In this document: one piece after another, positions 7,141-17,635 of the stretch | Layout of the letters: each line of letters begins with the position of its first letter | Numbering within the stretch: the first letter of the stretch is position 1 | DNA from: Aeromonas popoffii | GTDB taxonomy: Bacteria; Pseudomonadota; Gammaproteobacteria; Enterobacterales; Aeromonadaceae | Reading direction: 5' to 3' | Assembly: GCF_000820025.1 (NCBI RefSeq) | Contig: NZ_CDBI01000060.1 | Location: forward strand, 20,437-76,335 | Length of the DNA stretch: 55,899 nt | Program-made: the position numbers and the translations under genes | Notes under the pieces: generated by a model | Told to the model about the DNA's origin: nothing | The model's database searches: none | Seen by the model: only the letters and a program-made list of their open reading frames with translations

Positions 7141-10100
7141 CTACTCCCAATTTTTCCGATTCTTGTTTACCGCTTGGTACACTAGATCATTACGGCGCGA
7201 GAGCAGCGCATCGATGCGCAGACGCTTTTCAGCAGCCGCCAGAGTCTTGTCACGCTGGAGCAGCTCTATCTTGTTGCGCACAACCCGAACTTGCTGCTGG
7301 GTTCGGCTCAAGCTACGTCGGGTCTTCAAGAGCCCACCTTGCTCTTCCAACAATTCGTTGGCCTTCTCACTCATTCCTTCCTTGCGGTACTGATCCACTG
7401 TGCGCTTGAGTTGGTTCACCTCGTTGAGCATCCGGTAGAACTCTTCCATGTGCTGGGTTGACTTGGCTGGCCCAGTACCGCGGTACACAGCCTTCACCAA
7501 AGGGATCTCATCGCCGCGCCAACTGGCTGACTCACCAGGGCGGCTAGCCCGGATCAACCCGTCTGCAGCAGCCATCACGTAACTACCCAAGGTGCCGGTG
7601 TAGCCGATGAGCAGGTGCTCCAGCTGCTTGGGAGAAAAACCTGATAGCTCACCAAGCTCGCGCATCAGCAAGCTGGTCTGCTCGTTGTAACGGGCCTCGG
7701 CACGCACAGCCATATCCTGGGGGCCATCGATTGGCCCACCTCGGAAGCTGTCATAGTTGAAGGCGGCCTCAACCATCGGCTTGACCAGTTGGGGAGTTGG
7801 GTTGAGGGCAAAGGTATCGCCGACCGCCCGGGCCACAGCCTTGCCGAACTGGGCGCCGGTGTCTTTGTCTCCCAGAGCTCGCACCATACGCTCGGGAATT
7901 GTGCCGAACATCACCCCTATCTCGAACGGTTTAGGGATCCGGAAGTGCTGATCCCCAATGAAGAAGTGCCAGTTGGTATCTTTGTCCCAATCTGGCAGTG
8001 CCTCGTACCGCTCATCGTCCCAATTAGCAGCAAGCAGGCCGAGCGACATGGCCGTGATCATGCCAGCGCGCTTGGCAATCTCGCGCGGGTTGTCACGCAG
8101 CTCTCGGGTCAGCTTGCCCAGCCCCTGAAGGCGGGCATTGAAGAACGGCAGCACCATGGCCGCCCCTTGAATGGCACGAGCAGCACCCAGCATGGAGAAG
8201 TCCATCAGGTCCTTCGATTCAAAGGCGGCCTGCGCGTGGCTCTTGCCTGCCTTGATGGCGGCGTCATAGACCGCCTCACGGTTGGCGTTTTCCAGCCCCT
8301 CACCAAGCCTGTTGTACTTCTCCCATGCGTTAGCCACCACGCCTTTGGCGTGGGCGGCATTGCGGATGATGGATTTCTCATACTTGGCGATCTGCTCCGG
8401 CGTCATCCCTTTGCGACGCAGCGACTTGCGCACCGTGTCAGCCATGGCGGTGGGGTCATTGCCGTTGACGTAGCCACCAAGGAAGCTGGCACCACTAAAC
8501 ATCACATCGATGGTGCTGCCATCCATGGCCAGGGTTTTCCTCACCCCCTTGATGGAGTCGATCACTGGCTTGAAGCCATCCTTGCTGATCACCCAGCTGG
8601 AGAGTGAGTCGCGCAAGAAGTTGCGCAGCATGAACTCGGGAGATGCAGTGACACCGGCCGTCAGCAGGCGCTTGGCCTTGGCTGCTACATTAACCAGGGC
8701 ACCGAACGACTGACGGTCGAAGAAGGTCATGGCGCGGTAAAGGTCAGGATCCTCGACCCGGAGGATGTAATCCTCCCCTTCCAGCTTGACGGTGATCAGG
8801 TCCTTGCCGTTCTTGAGGGCTCGCCAGTCCATCATATTTGGCTTGGCCACCACCTCGATGAGACCGGTATCCGCCAAGTTCCAGACGATCTTTTGTGCTG
8901 CCATGTTCTTCATGGAGGCATCGATCAGTTTACTGGTACTGGTGAAGATGTTCTCGAGCAGATCGTTGGTGTTGGCCTCACCGCCCTTAAGCTTCTTGAT
9001 ACCGGCGTTCTGGTTGGCGATCCCCTTCGGCTTGAAGGGGGCGATAACATCGCCATCCTCCGACTCTCGGAAGAAGGGGATATACCATTCGCTCTCGAAC
9101 TCGGCCCGCGCCTCCGCGGTAAAGAGCCCAGCCTCTTGCGCCAGATCCAGCGTCGCTGCATTGAGGCGATTCCAACGGGACTTCACCTCGATAAATTTGG
9201 CCTCTTTGCCATTGCCAACGCCTTTCAGCGCTGCGATGTCATTGGCATCAAGCAGGTTCTCACGCCCCTGTCTCAGCAGGATTTCAGCCCGGTGACCGGC
9301 CATCCAGCCAAGCCAATTGTGCAGGTCGGTCCCCAGGTCAGAGAAGATCCCCAGCAACGCATCCTTCTCCCCGGTTCCGGCTTTGCGCTGGATCACCCCA
9401 TCTTTCCATTCCGGCAAACCATAGAGCATGGTCGCCTGCATGGTGGAGGCTGCACCGGTGGCCATCCGTGCAGCGATATAGCCAGAGTCGGCTGCGTCCG
9501 CAATGCCTGCGGCTTGCTCTGCATACTTGATGGGAGCCAAGGCATCGAGCACTTCGGTATTGGCTTTTTTGATGAAGCGGTCAACCCATGACTGGACCAC
9601 TCCGCGATCTACAGATCGCAGCTTGGCAAGGTTGGCTTTGGTGTTATCAATGATGTCAGGCTTGGGGCCCAGATTGAGCTTTTCCATCGCCTTATCGGCG
9701 ACGGTATTGGTTTGGCTAAATTTCAGACCATCAGGTGGGAGAGATCCATGGTCTCGAGGGCTTTCGTGTTCGCCTCGTGCCGGCGCCGCATATCCTGCCG
9801 CAACGATTCGATCTCTGATTTTGTCAGCATCCTGGGCACGAAGGATGTATCTACCTTCTGACTCGGTGAGGGAGTCAAAGCCGTAGCTGAATCGGTTTTG
9901 CCACCACGCTTCAAGACCTGTGCCGTCATACTGTTCTCTTAATTGCTCAAGGGTTGAGCTATCTATGGCAATTTTGGCGGAATACTGCTTGCCGGTCAAT
10001 GCAGTTGCAGCAAGCACCTCCCCACCTCGATTCTCAATGTACCCCTTGAGGTTAGCCAAGGTTCCCCCTTGGGTCAGGGTATCGTCCATAATGAGATAAG

Positions 10101-13100
10101 GCTTGTCTGTTCGCACTTTGCCATCAAACCCTGGCTGTAAGGCCAACCGACCAAACCCATTCTGCGCCGTTCGCCCTACCTTAGCAGCTTGAACGATATC
10201 CACACTGACCTCTATCCCCAGAACTTTGCCTAGCAGGTCAGCCATCGCTTGCGGAATTGCATTACGACTCACCGCCTCCTCAGCATGCACACCCAAGGCA
10301 ATCGCCTCTCTATCGCCAATCACCGCTTTGAGTTGCCTAATTGCATCCGGTGATAACACCTCGCTAACCAGTCTCCGCGCGGCGGCATCATCGCCACCTT
10401 TGGCAGCCTCATAATCAGGATTGCTGGTCGCATCACCCAACCGGCCGTGCAAAATGACCTCGGGGAATCCCTCTTGCCAGGGCGAGCGTTCAGCACTGAA
10501 CCACAACCCATCGCCATCAGCGCCAATGCTACTGGCATCGGGGCGCTTCAGTTTCTTGCCAAGCCCCTCAATTAGGCTGCGTGTCTCAGCAGCAGTAATT
10601 CCCTCGGGTACAAAACCAACGGCGCGCAGGGCCTGTTTCACCCATGACAGCACTTTGTCCCAACCGCGCAGCCAAGCGTTCTGCTCAAGCTCGGCGATGT
10701 GGGCAACAACTTCCTCAGCCTGAGTGCCAATATCCTCATCTTCATAATGGGTATTAATCCAGTCCCATACCTCCTTCATGCTTGGATCTTTCTTGGATTG
10801 GATCAGGCGGCTCATCAGCTTGGTGTATTCACCACCGCCCAGTACGGTGGCCAATCCATAATGGGCCAGCACCTCATGACGCAGGATCTCACGCATCCTC
10901 TGGGGATTGGCGATGGTGTCAGCGGCCACATGCAGGGTGCTGGAGCTGTCATCAAATGCCGCACGCCGGATCAGTCCATCCTTGGCATCCAGTCCCAGGG
11001 ACTGCTCTAGTTCAACCTGAGTGGCATGGATCTGCACATCAATGCCACTTGCCCCCTGGTACTGCTTGAACCATAGCTTGGTGACCAGCTCCGCCTCTTT
11101 CTGGGTCAGGTGCTTAGCTGGCTTGTCGCCTTGCGCCATGGCCTGCTTGGAAAACAGGATCCGGTGCGCCCCCTCCTCACGCTCTTCAATGGTGTCAAAA
11201 AACTGATCAAAACCAGCACGGATGGCAGGAACCTCCCCGGCGGTCGGGTAGGGATAACTCTCATCAAGCCGCATCCCCAGCGCCGCTTCTGCATCCCATG
11301 ACGCCTCACTCACGATATTGGCCAGGTAATCGTTACTAGCACTCTGATCTTGCAGCTTGGCTATCAGATACGACTCGAACGCCCGGGCGCTTAGCTCTCT
11401 GTCAGTGGTCCAATACGCCTTGCTACGCTTGTCATCGAGCTTGCGAGACCGCTCCTTGAGCGCAGTCTGCTTGATGGCCCGGTTAACAGCACCAAACGCC
11501 TTGATCATCTCTTTGCGCACGTCACCACGATGGATAAATGGGCTCTCCCTAGCCGCCAAAGATACATCCAGTGCCTCGGTCATCATGTCACCTGGTTGGC
11601 CACGGGTTCTGGCAAAGTAGCCATCAAGCGCATGCCACCACTCATGACCCAATGAACCGGCCCCATTCATCTTGGTGAGGTTGATCACCACCTTACCGTG
11701 CTCGTAATGTGCAGCAGCAGGATTAACCCCACCAGAGCCCCTAGCGCCGAACGCCAGCCCCAGCTCACCATTGAGCGACAGAGCCTTGGGCGAGATCCCC
11801 AGTACCGCCGCCATATCCATCAATGCATCGTAGGCATGGTTCAAGTCCCGCTGACGACGCCCCTGCTCCACCCAGTTGCCAAACTCCACCCCACGAAAAC
11901 CAAATGCTTCCCCAAACAGCTCAGGGGTGACGTCAGCACCACCGCGCATGTCTTCACCCACTCGAGGCAAGTTGATATCACGGCGTTCATGTGGGATCTC
12001 CTTGGCCTTTTCCAGCTTGCTGACCAGCTCGTCATAGTGGTCATCCCGATACTTTCTGGCATCACTGACGTTATTAAACGCCTCTGTCAGGTCCAGGTGG
12101 TTGCGGCCCACTTTCTTCCCAACGATCCAATCTTGGCCATTACGGCGACTGTAGATGGCGAACGAAATGGCTTTGGGTTTACTGCCTGATTGCGTCAATT
12201 GGTCATAGCGATGCTTGAACGCAGTAATCACTTCCGCCTTGCTCGCCCCTGATGCAATGGTTCTCGGCCAGTTGCCAAAGACACTCGATTTACTTTCTCG
12301 GCTAAGGGTCCAAATACCCTTGGGTGGGTTGTACTTCACCCCCTCATAGAGGCTGTAACTGCCCAGACTGAGGGAAAGATCGGCCAGACTTCGTTGGTGG
12401 CCAACCGCCACATAGAGATCTGCCCTGTGATGAATAGCATGAGCACTGCGCAGACTAGTGCTGGACATCACTCGTTTTGCCGTATCCGCATCAACAGTGC
12501 CATCCATCAGGCCAAGAGACAGGTCACGCAGCAACTTCACGGCCTGTGCCCAGTTACCAACCTTATAGCTGACCCGAGGCTTGGCAGGGATCGCGTCACG
12601 AGCGGCCCTGGCAATGGCAACGGCATGGCGATCCACTCCTGACTCTATCAGCTTGTCGTAGTCTGGTGCCGGCCATGCCTTGGAGAGAGGCAGCGCCTTG
12701 ATCTGCTCAGCGGTATCCCCTTCGACGGTGTCGCGGTACGCCGTCCAGCTATCCTTGCGTGCCCCACCAATCTTCTCGCCAAAATCTGCGATCTTGCTCT
12801 GTGGCTCGGTCTTGCCAGCCACCGCAGGCTTGGTGGTATCACCGTCACTGAGCCAACGCTTAAACGCCTCGACCGGCATGGCTTTGATAGCGCCCAACCC
12901 CTTCCATCCCTTCTCGTAGTTGGCCAAATAGCCAACGCGAGCGGCGGCTTCATCAACAAAGCCCATCATCACCTTGTGCTCGTCAAACTTGCCGCTCTTG
13001 GGATCAACCTGGTCCACTATAAAAACCGTCTCGCTATCTGGTTGGTCACCGATAAACACATCAACGTGATCACCGTCAGCACCGAGCGTGCGCTTGATAT

Positions 13101-15849
13101 AGCCATAGTCGTGAGCCATGGTCGATTGCCACGCCTTGCCGGCCTGATCGGTGCCGGAGCGGATGGACCCCTTGGGATTCTCGAGCGCGATATGCAGCCC
13201 CTGCAGCGTGAGGTGCCCCTTCTTGTAGTTACCCGTCTCTTTCTGCGCATCGGTGGGCGCTGGCGCCACCTCGGCACGAGCTGCTTCGAGCTGTAGCTCC
13301 GGCTCACTGGCGGCAGGCTTGGCAAGCTCTTGCACCTTGGTGGCCGAAGACTTGGCCACAACCAGCCCACCTTTTCCTGGGATAACCTTCACGCCAGTAT
13401 CCTTGGCCCAGCGCTTGATCATGGGCAGATCACCTTTCAGGGTGATGGTGCCGTCAGGGTTATTGATAGCCTCAGTCCACGGCGTAGGTGTCGATATGGT
13501 AGCCCCAGAAACAACAACCCCGGCATCAGTGGCCGGGGCTGTTTTCAGTGCAGGGTCATCTCGTGATGATCCATCAGGTGCAGGTAGATCAGGAGCGAGC
13601 TCTGCCGGATCTCCAGTTCGAGTTCGTCCGGCAAGTTCGGCAGTGGTTGGTTCAGAACCCGTTGCAGCTTGTTGGCCTGCTCCAGGCTGATCACCTTGTC
13701 GCTCACTGCTGATTGCAGGTACTGGGGTAACTGGCTCATTGCTCACCTCTGCTTGTGGCTGGCTAGTAACGGTGTCGTCGAGGTTCGTGGCACTTGCATG
13801 CTCCACCTCGGCAATCTCGGCCACCCCAAACCCGCCACCATTTAGCGGTACCGGGGTCTCCTTGCCCTTGCGGCTGGCAAGCTGAGCCTCTTTTTTACTG
13901 GCAAACGGCTTGCCTTTGCGTGTAATGCGTAAGGATTGAAGCGGGCCAAAGATCGAATCTGTCTCACTCCCAGCTCGTGCAATCGATTGATCACGAACCT
14001 GTGTGGCGGCCTCTGCTGCATGTTGCGACTCAATGCCGGGCTCAAACGTGGCGCTCTGCAACGCCTCACGTTGAGCCAAGCTATCTTTTTGCTTCTGCTC
14101 AGCCGTCTGCCGATACCCCTCTATCTCTCTCTCTTGTTCGGTTGGTGCCCTCAGTGCTTTGGGTTTGTGCCCCTCTGCTGCAACCTGTGAGGCCGTTTTG
14201 TTGCCAGCGAACGGATCCACCCCCAGTGCGCCAGACTGAGCCAGCTCGTAGAAGCTTGGTCCCTGCTCTCCCCCTTCCATCTGGGAGGCAATCAACTCTT
14301 GTATCGATTCTCCAAAATCACCAGCCAGCGCACGTTGTACCTCCGTATCCTCAGCCATCCCCTTGAAGCGCTCGGCAGTATCGTCTTGACGCAGATAGGC
14401 AGGTACATCCCTCACTTCATCAAACTGGCTTTTACTTGGGCCGAGTGGATTTTGTTCGACACTGGTTGGCCCAAGCTCTGCCTGCTCATCAACGGCGGTG
14501 GCCAGATCAGGCCCGTTCTCCTGTGCTTGTTCGGCAAGTGGCGCAGGATTGTCTGCCGCCATGGGGCCTGTAGCTTCATCAACCACTGGAGAGGCAGGCT
14601 CAGTGGTTGGATTGGTAGCCCCCTCATTAACATGAGGACCACCGCGCAGGCCGCCAGCAGCACCGACAACACCACCCGTGCCCATACCGATAAGGCCACC
14701 TTCCAGCGCACTTGAGACAACCCCTTTCATCGGGTCAATGTCGGCCGCTGCCACTTCGTTGAGGGATGCGTTCACAGCATATTGCTGAACACCCTCTTCA
14801 AGGGTCTCGCCGATCCCCTCACCCAGTGCGCCCTTGGCGGCTCCTTTTAACATGCCACCAGCAACCATCTTCCCTGCCAGCATTTTGAACAACATGGCAT
14901 CACCCATCATGGACCCCATGGCTGCCGCGCCCCAAGTCTTGGCATCGCTCATGGTCGCGCGACTGGCCACATTGGCGGTTTCTTCCCTGGCCAGTGCCAA
15001 TTTCTCATCGTCAGTGAGGTGAAGGGTTTGCTGATCTTGGTCGATACGAGTGAATGCCTGGCGGAACGTGTCACTCGCTGCCAGCTCGTCATAACTCATG
15101 CCAAGCACTGACTCTTTGGTATTCACACCGGCACTGCCTACAGAACCGGTCGCACCGGTTGTGACGGCGGCGCCTGTGGCAAGCCTGGAGACGGTCTTGG
15201 CGGCTACCGCCTCGGCCACCTGCTGCGTGGCACCACGCTTGACCATCGATGCAGTCACCGCCCTCCCAATGCTGACCTTGGCTGCAACACCAGTCACCCC
15301 GCCGGCCAAAAGGGTCGGCACCAGAGAACCGACCCCTTGTGCCATCTTCATGGCCCAAACATCGATATCACCCGCACCGTCCCCCATAATCAGACGGCCC
15401 TCCGGCGTTTCATCAACAAGCCGGCGGTTCATGGCCTCTTTTGCATCGGAGCTCATCCCTTCGGTCAGGGACTCTGCGCCAGACTTGGCAAGATCACCAG
15501 CCCCGGCAACGAAGTCCAGCACTGGGCTAAGCTTGCTTGCCAGGTTGGCGCGAGCCTGCTCCAGGTAGTCGCCCCCCTGCTTGCCCGCATTCTCTTTGCC
15601 AAACTCACTGGCTTGGCCTGCCAACTCACCGATCCCACCGACCAGCTCCAACGCGCCAGCTCCGATGCCACGGGCAAGATCACCAAGTCCCACCTCAAGA
15701 TTGCGAGCAGGTGCAGCCTTGGCGGGAGTAGGAGCCAGGGCTGCAGAAGTTGCAGACAAGTTGCTATCGATGTTGCTCCAGAACGGGTCAGTACGGGTAT
15801 CGGATGATTGAGGCTGTGGCAGGGCGTCACGCAGTCCAGGCTTATCCAT
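7141..15849 (-). CDS. giant phage polyvalent protein (2902 residues)
   Basis: This is the last gene of the late region and probably an ejected virion protein that acts in the new host. An N-terminal Ala/Gly-rich, weakly hydrophobic region (about residues 300-410) precedes a series of polyvalent-protein domains. First is an inorganic-pyrophosphatase-like domain with GADGDHVDVFIGD near 920-935. A LPD1-type metallopeptidase-like domain carries HEWWHALD near 1401. A second His/Glu motif (RHEVLAHYGL) lies near 1656. A phosphoribosyltransferase-like domain carries YLIMDDTLTQGGT near 1916-1930. A LPD38-type region (FMLRNFLRDSLSSW) begins near 2400, and the C-terminus is basic and coiled. The ATG has GAGGACACC upstream. 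No transglycosylase motif was seen. Which activities are real is unknown. Confidence 0.88.
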   Translation of the reverse strand: MDKPGLRDALPQPQSSDTRTDPFWSNIDSNLSATSAALAPTPAKAAPARNLEVGLGDLARGIGAGALELVGGIGELAGQASEFGKENAGKQGGDYLEQARANLASKLSPVLDFVAGAGDLAKSGAESLTEGMSSDAKEAMNRRLVDETPEGRLIMGDGAGDIDVWAMKMAQGVGSLVPTLLAGGVTGVAAKVSIGRAVTASMVKRGATQQVAEAVAAKTVSRLATGAAVTTGATGSVGSAGVNTKESVLGMSYDELAASDTFRQAFTRIDQDQQTLHLTDDEKLALAREETANVASRATMSDAKTWGAAAMGSMMGDAMLFKMLAGKMVAGGMLKGAAKGALGEGIGETLEEGVQQYAVNASLNEVAAADIDPMKGVVSSALEGGLIGMGTGGVVGAAGGLRGGPHVNEGATNPTTEPASPVVDEATGPMAADNPAPLAEQAQENGPDLATAVDEQAELGPTSVEQNPLGPSKSQFDEVRDVPAYLRQDDTAERFKGMAEDTEVQRALAGDFGESIQELIASQMEGGEQGPSFYELAQSGALGVDPFAGNKTASQVAAEGHKPKALRAPTEQEREIEGYRQTAEQKQKDSLAQREALQSATFEPGIESQHAAEAATQVRDQSIARAGSETDSIFGPLQSLRITRKGKPFASKKEAQLASRKGKETPVPLNGGGFGVAEIAEVEHASATNLDDTVTSQPQAEVSNEPVTPVPAISSERQGDQPGAGQQAATGSEPTTAELAGRTRTGDPAELAPDLPAPDGSSRDDPALKTAPATDAGVVVSGATISTPTPWTEAINNPDGTITLKGDLPMIKRWAKDTGVKVIPGKGGLVVAKSSATKVQELAKPAASEPELQLEAARAEVAPAPTDAQKETGNYKKGHLTLQGLHIALENPKGSIRSGTDQAGKAWQSTMAHDYGYIKRTLGADGDHVDVFIGDQPDSETVFIVDQVDPKSGKFDEHKVMMGFVDEAAARVGYLANYEKGWKGLGAIKAMPVEAFKRWLSDGDTTKPAVAGKTEPQSKIADFGEKIGGARKDSWTAYRDTVEGDTAEQIKALPLSKAWPAPDYDKLIESGVDRHAVAIARAARDAIPAKPRVSYKVGNWAQAVKLLRDLSLGLMDGTVDADTAKRVMSSTSLRSAHAIHHRADLYVAVGHQRSLADLSLSLGSYSLYEGVKYNPPKGIWTLSRESKSSVFGNWPRTIASGASKAEVITAFKHRYDQLTQSGSKPKAISFAIYSRRNGQDWIVGKKVGRNHLDLTEAFNNVSDARKYRDDHYDELVSKLEKAKEIPHERRDINLPRVGEDMRGGADVTPELFGEAFGFRGVEFGNWVEQGRRQRDLNHAYDALMDMAAVLGISPKALSLNGELGLAFGARGSGGVNPAAAHYEHGKVVINLTKMNGAGSLGHEWWHALDGYFARTRGQPGDMMTEALDVSLAARESPFIHRGDVRKEMIKAFGAVNRAIKQTALKERSRKLDDKRSKAYWTTDRELSARAFESYLIAKLQDQSASNDYLANIVSEASWDAEAALGMRLDESYPYPTAGEVPAIRAGFDQFFDTIEEREEGAHRILFSKQAMAQGDKPAKHLTQKEAELVTKLWFKQYQGASGIDVQIHATQVELEQSLGLDAKDGLIRRAAFDDSSSTLHVAADTIANPQRMREILRHEVLAHYGLATVLGGGEYTKLMSRLIQSKKDPSMKEVWDWINTHYEDEDIGTQAEEVVAHIAELEQNAWLRGWDKVLSWVKQALRAVGFVPEGITAAETRSLIEGLGKKLKRPDASSIGADGDGLWFSAERSPWQEGFPEVILHGRLGDATSNPDYEAAKGGDDAAARRLVSEVLSPDAIRQLKAVIGDREAIALGVHAEEAVSRNAIPQAMADLLGKVLGIEVSVDIVQAAKVGRTAQNGFGRLALQPGFDGKVRTDKPYLIMDDTLTQGGTLANLKGYIENRGGEVLAATALTGKQYSAKIAIDSSTLEQLREQYDGTGLEAWWQNRFSYGFDSLTESEGRYILRAQDADKIRDRIVAAGYAAPARGEHESPRDHGSLPPDGLKFSQTNTVADKAMEKLNLGPKPDIIDNTKANLAKLRSVDRGVVQSWVDRFIKKANTEVLDALAPIKYAEQAAGIADAADSGYIAARMATGAASTMQATMLYGLPEWKDGVIQRKAGTGEKDALLGIFSDLGTDLHNWLGWMAGHRAEILLRQGRENLLDANDIAALKGVGNGKEAKFIEVKSRWNRLNAATLDLAQEAGLFTAEARAEFESEWYIPFFRESEDGDVIAPFKPKGIANQNAGIKKLKGGEANTNDLLENIFTSTSKLIDASMKNMAAQKIVWNLADTGLIEVVAKPNMMDWRALKNGKDLITVKLEGEDYILRVEDPDLYRAMTFFDRQSFGALVNVAAKAKRLLTAGVTASPEFMLRNFLRDSLSSWVISKDGFKPVIDSIKGVRKTLAMDGSTIDVMFSGASFLGGYVNGNDPTAMADTVRKSLRRKGMTPEQIAKYEKSIIRNAAHAKGVVANAWEKYNRLGEGLENANREAVYDAAIKAGKSHAQAAFESKDLMDFSMLGAARAIQGAAMVLPFFNARLQGLGKLTRELRDNPREIAKRAGMITAMSLGLLAANWDDERYEALPDWDKDTNWHFFIGDQHFRIPKPFEIGVMFGTIPERMVRALGDKDTGAQFGKAVARAVGDTFALNPTPQLVKPMVEAAFNYDSFRGGPIDGPQDMAVRAEARYNEQTSLLMRELGELSGFSPKQLEHLLIGYTGTLGSYVMAAADGLIRASRPGESASWRGDEIPLVKAVYRGTGPAKSTQHMEEFYRMLNEVNQLKRTVDQYRKEGMSEKANELLEEQGGLLKTRRSLSRTQQQVRVVRNKIELLQRDKTLAAAEKRLRIDALLSRRNDLVYQAVNKNRKNWE

Positions 15850-15876
15850 GGTGTCCTCGGCTTTTCGGCAAAAGAA

Positions 15877-15906
15877 AAGCCCCGAGCGGCGAACCGTTCA
15901 GGGCTT
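15877..15906 (-). terminator. terminator-like hairpin upstream of the giant gene
   Basis: AAGCCCTGAACGG pairs imperfectly with CCGCTCGGGGCTT, followed by TTCTTTT on the minus strand. It lies between promoter copy C and the giant gene and would block its expression unless antiterminated. Confidence 0.65.
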
Positions 15907-15921
15907 GAATGGGGGAGTGCA

Positions 15922-15982
15922 GGCCAATAAACAGACTGGCCGACTATGGGGAGATGCTAACGCTGGGAGTGAGTAAAGACAA
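15922..15982 (-). promoter_or_regulatory. promoter-hairpin repeat, copy C
   Basis: On the minus strand TTGTCT, a 17-base spacer ending CAGCGT, and TAGCAT form a sigma-70-like promoter at 15954-15982. A GGCCA / TGGCC hairpin at 15922-15941 follows. The same arrangement occurs at 30.3 and 37.5 kb. The promoter directly follows the stop of the upstream gene. Confidence 0.65.
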
Positions 15983-17383
15983 CTACTGGCGGCCCTGAGC
16001 CAAGCTCATCGCCTTATAGGCGTCCGTCTTCGTATCACGCAGTCGGGTGGCGGTCACCGTTGCCTGCTCAGCTTTCTTCTCTGATACCGCCTGCTGGCGC
16101 CACATTTCAAAAGCAGTGTTCATTCTGGTCGGGCTCTCAAGCAGGCTATTGAGCTTGCCGTGCTGATTGGCCTCTTTGACGAACTGCAGGCGTTCGGGAT
16201 CACCGCCCGTCCACGCCCTGAGTGGCTCCTCCGGCTTCGGAACGTCGGTTTTCCCGGTCATGCCATAGGTGTCTGCCAAGGCCGCCTTGCTCTGCTCAAG
16301 CTGGGCATCCAGCGCCTCGATCTGGATATCCTTGTCCTCAGTGTTGCTTGAAGAGATCCTGGCCCGGTTTTGCCCATGCTGGCTCTCAAGGTTGGTCACG
16401 GCCTTCTTGTAACCGGCCTGGTCTGGGCCTGCTGCCAGGCCAAGTGATACGCGCAACTGGTCGGCATTGCCGATCATGTGCTTGGCAAGGGCTGCTCGTT
16501 GGTAGGCGGGCTTTAAAAAGTCATTAATGGGAATCACCTTAGGAGGATCATCCGGGGAGGAGGTGCGATTATTGGTGACCGGTCGTACATCCTTGCTGCC
16601 ATCGTCATAGGTGACCTCAACACCCAGTACTACTCCACGTCCATCTGGGCTCACCATGATGTTATTGAGCTGTTTAGCGGTGATGGTCTTGCCGCTATCC
16701 GGGTCAATATCCCCCACCCCTTTATTAACCTCATCCTGATATAGGGTACCGGCAGCTTTAATGAACTTCGGATCGTTAACCATGGCATGACCTTCCGGCG
16801 TAGAGGTATCAAGCTTGCCCTCTTGTGCCTGGCGCATCAGGTTGCCAGCATAGGTGACGAAGGTCTTCCCAGCCTCAGCATAGTCATGCTGTAGATAGCG
16901 CTCCGGGTTGTAGGAGCCTGCCCGCTTGTCACGAACAACGGACCAGAACTGTTGACCAGGGTCTTTACCTTCGGCCACCGCCTGCCAGCCTGACTGGATG
17001 ATGGGCAAGTTCTCCTGTTGGAAAAGTTGTTTCTCACGTTGTTCACTCTGCCATTGATACTCCTGCTGCTGACGGGCTTCGCCGGCATTGGCGCGACGTT
17101 CTGCTGCTCCCGCCCGCACTTCAGAAGCCTTAACTTGTCGCTCAGTCAGTGAAAACTGCTTGTCATAGCGCTCGTCCGCTACCTTGTCGCGACTCTTGCC
17201 GTACTCTCTCTCACCCTGGTAACGCTCATCAGCAACATTCTGTCGATCCTGTTCGTTCTGCCACATGGCATCGCGCAGGCTCATTGACTTATCCATGCGC
17301 TCGTCGTCTTTCTGACCACGCTGATAACGATCCATGGTATTGAACCCGGCAAGAAACCCCTCTGCCAACCCTGATACGCCCAT
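15983..17383 (-). CDS. internal virion (ejection) protein, coiled coil
   Basis: The 466-residue product is very rich in Gln, Glu and Arg. Its N-terminal 130 residues have a long charged repeat pattern (VADERYQGEREYGKSRDKVADERYD) typical of coiled coils. It sits between small virion proteins and the giant protein, where short-tailed phages encode their ejected internal proteins. No enzymatic motif was seen. The name rests on context and composition only. It is followed directly by promoter-hairpin copy C. Confidence 0.65.
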   Translation of the reverse strand: MGVSGLAEGFLAGFNTMDRYQRGQKDDERMDKSMSLRDAMWQNEQDRQNVADERYQGEREYGKSRDKVADERYDKQFSLTERQVKASEVRAGAAERRANAGEARQQQEYQWQSEQREKQLFQQENLPIIQSGWQAVAEGKDPGQQFWSVVRDKRAGSYNPERYLQHDYAEAGKTFVTYAGNLMRQAQEGKLDTSTPEGHAMVNDPKFIKAAGTLYQDEVNKGVGDIDPDSGKTITAKQLNNIMVSPDGRGVVLGVEVTYDDGSKDVRPVTNNRTSSPDDPPKVIPINDFLKPAYQRAALAKHMIGNADQLRVSLGLAAGPDQAGYKKAVTNLESQHGQNRARISSSNTEDKDIQIEALDAQLEQSKAALADTYGMTGKTDVPKPEEPLRAWTGGDPERLQFVKEANQHGKLNSLLESPTRMNTAFEMWRQQAVSEKKAEQATVTATRLRDTKTDAYKAMSLAQGRQ

Positions 17384-17395
17384 CTCTTACCCCCC

Positions 17396-17635
17396 TTAAA
17401 ACAGACTGTCAGCCAGAAAACCGATACCGGCCCCAATTGCCGTGCCCAGCCCCGGCATCACCATGGTACCAACTGCAGCACCTGTGCCGATTGAACTCAT
17501 CGTCTGAGTCTTACGGGCCGACTTCAGGCTCTTGTTTGCCGTCTCAACCTCTTGCTCTCGGCTTGCCGCATCACGCAGGCCAGCCATTCCCTGCTGGCGC
17601 GTCTGGGCTCCGATCTCCAAAATCCCGTATCCCAT
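17396..17635 (-). CDS. small internal virion protein
   Basis: The 79-residue protein has a charged helical N-terminal half and a Gly-rich hydrophobic end (GTGAAVGTMVMPGLGTAIGA). This tail could insert in membranes during DNA ejection. The start shares one base with the stop of the upstream gene, showing tight coupling. The function is inferred from position. Confidence 0.6.
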   Translation of the reverse strand: MGYGILEIGAQTRQQGMAGLRDAASREQEVETANKSLKSARKTQTMSSIGTGAAVGTMVMPGLGTAIGAGIGFLADSLF

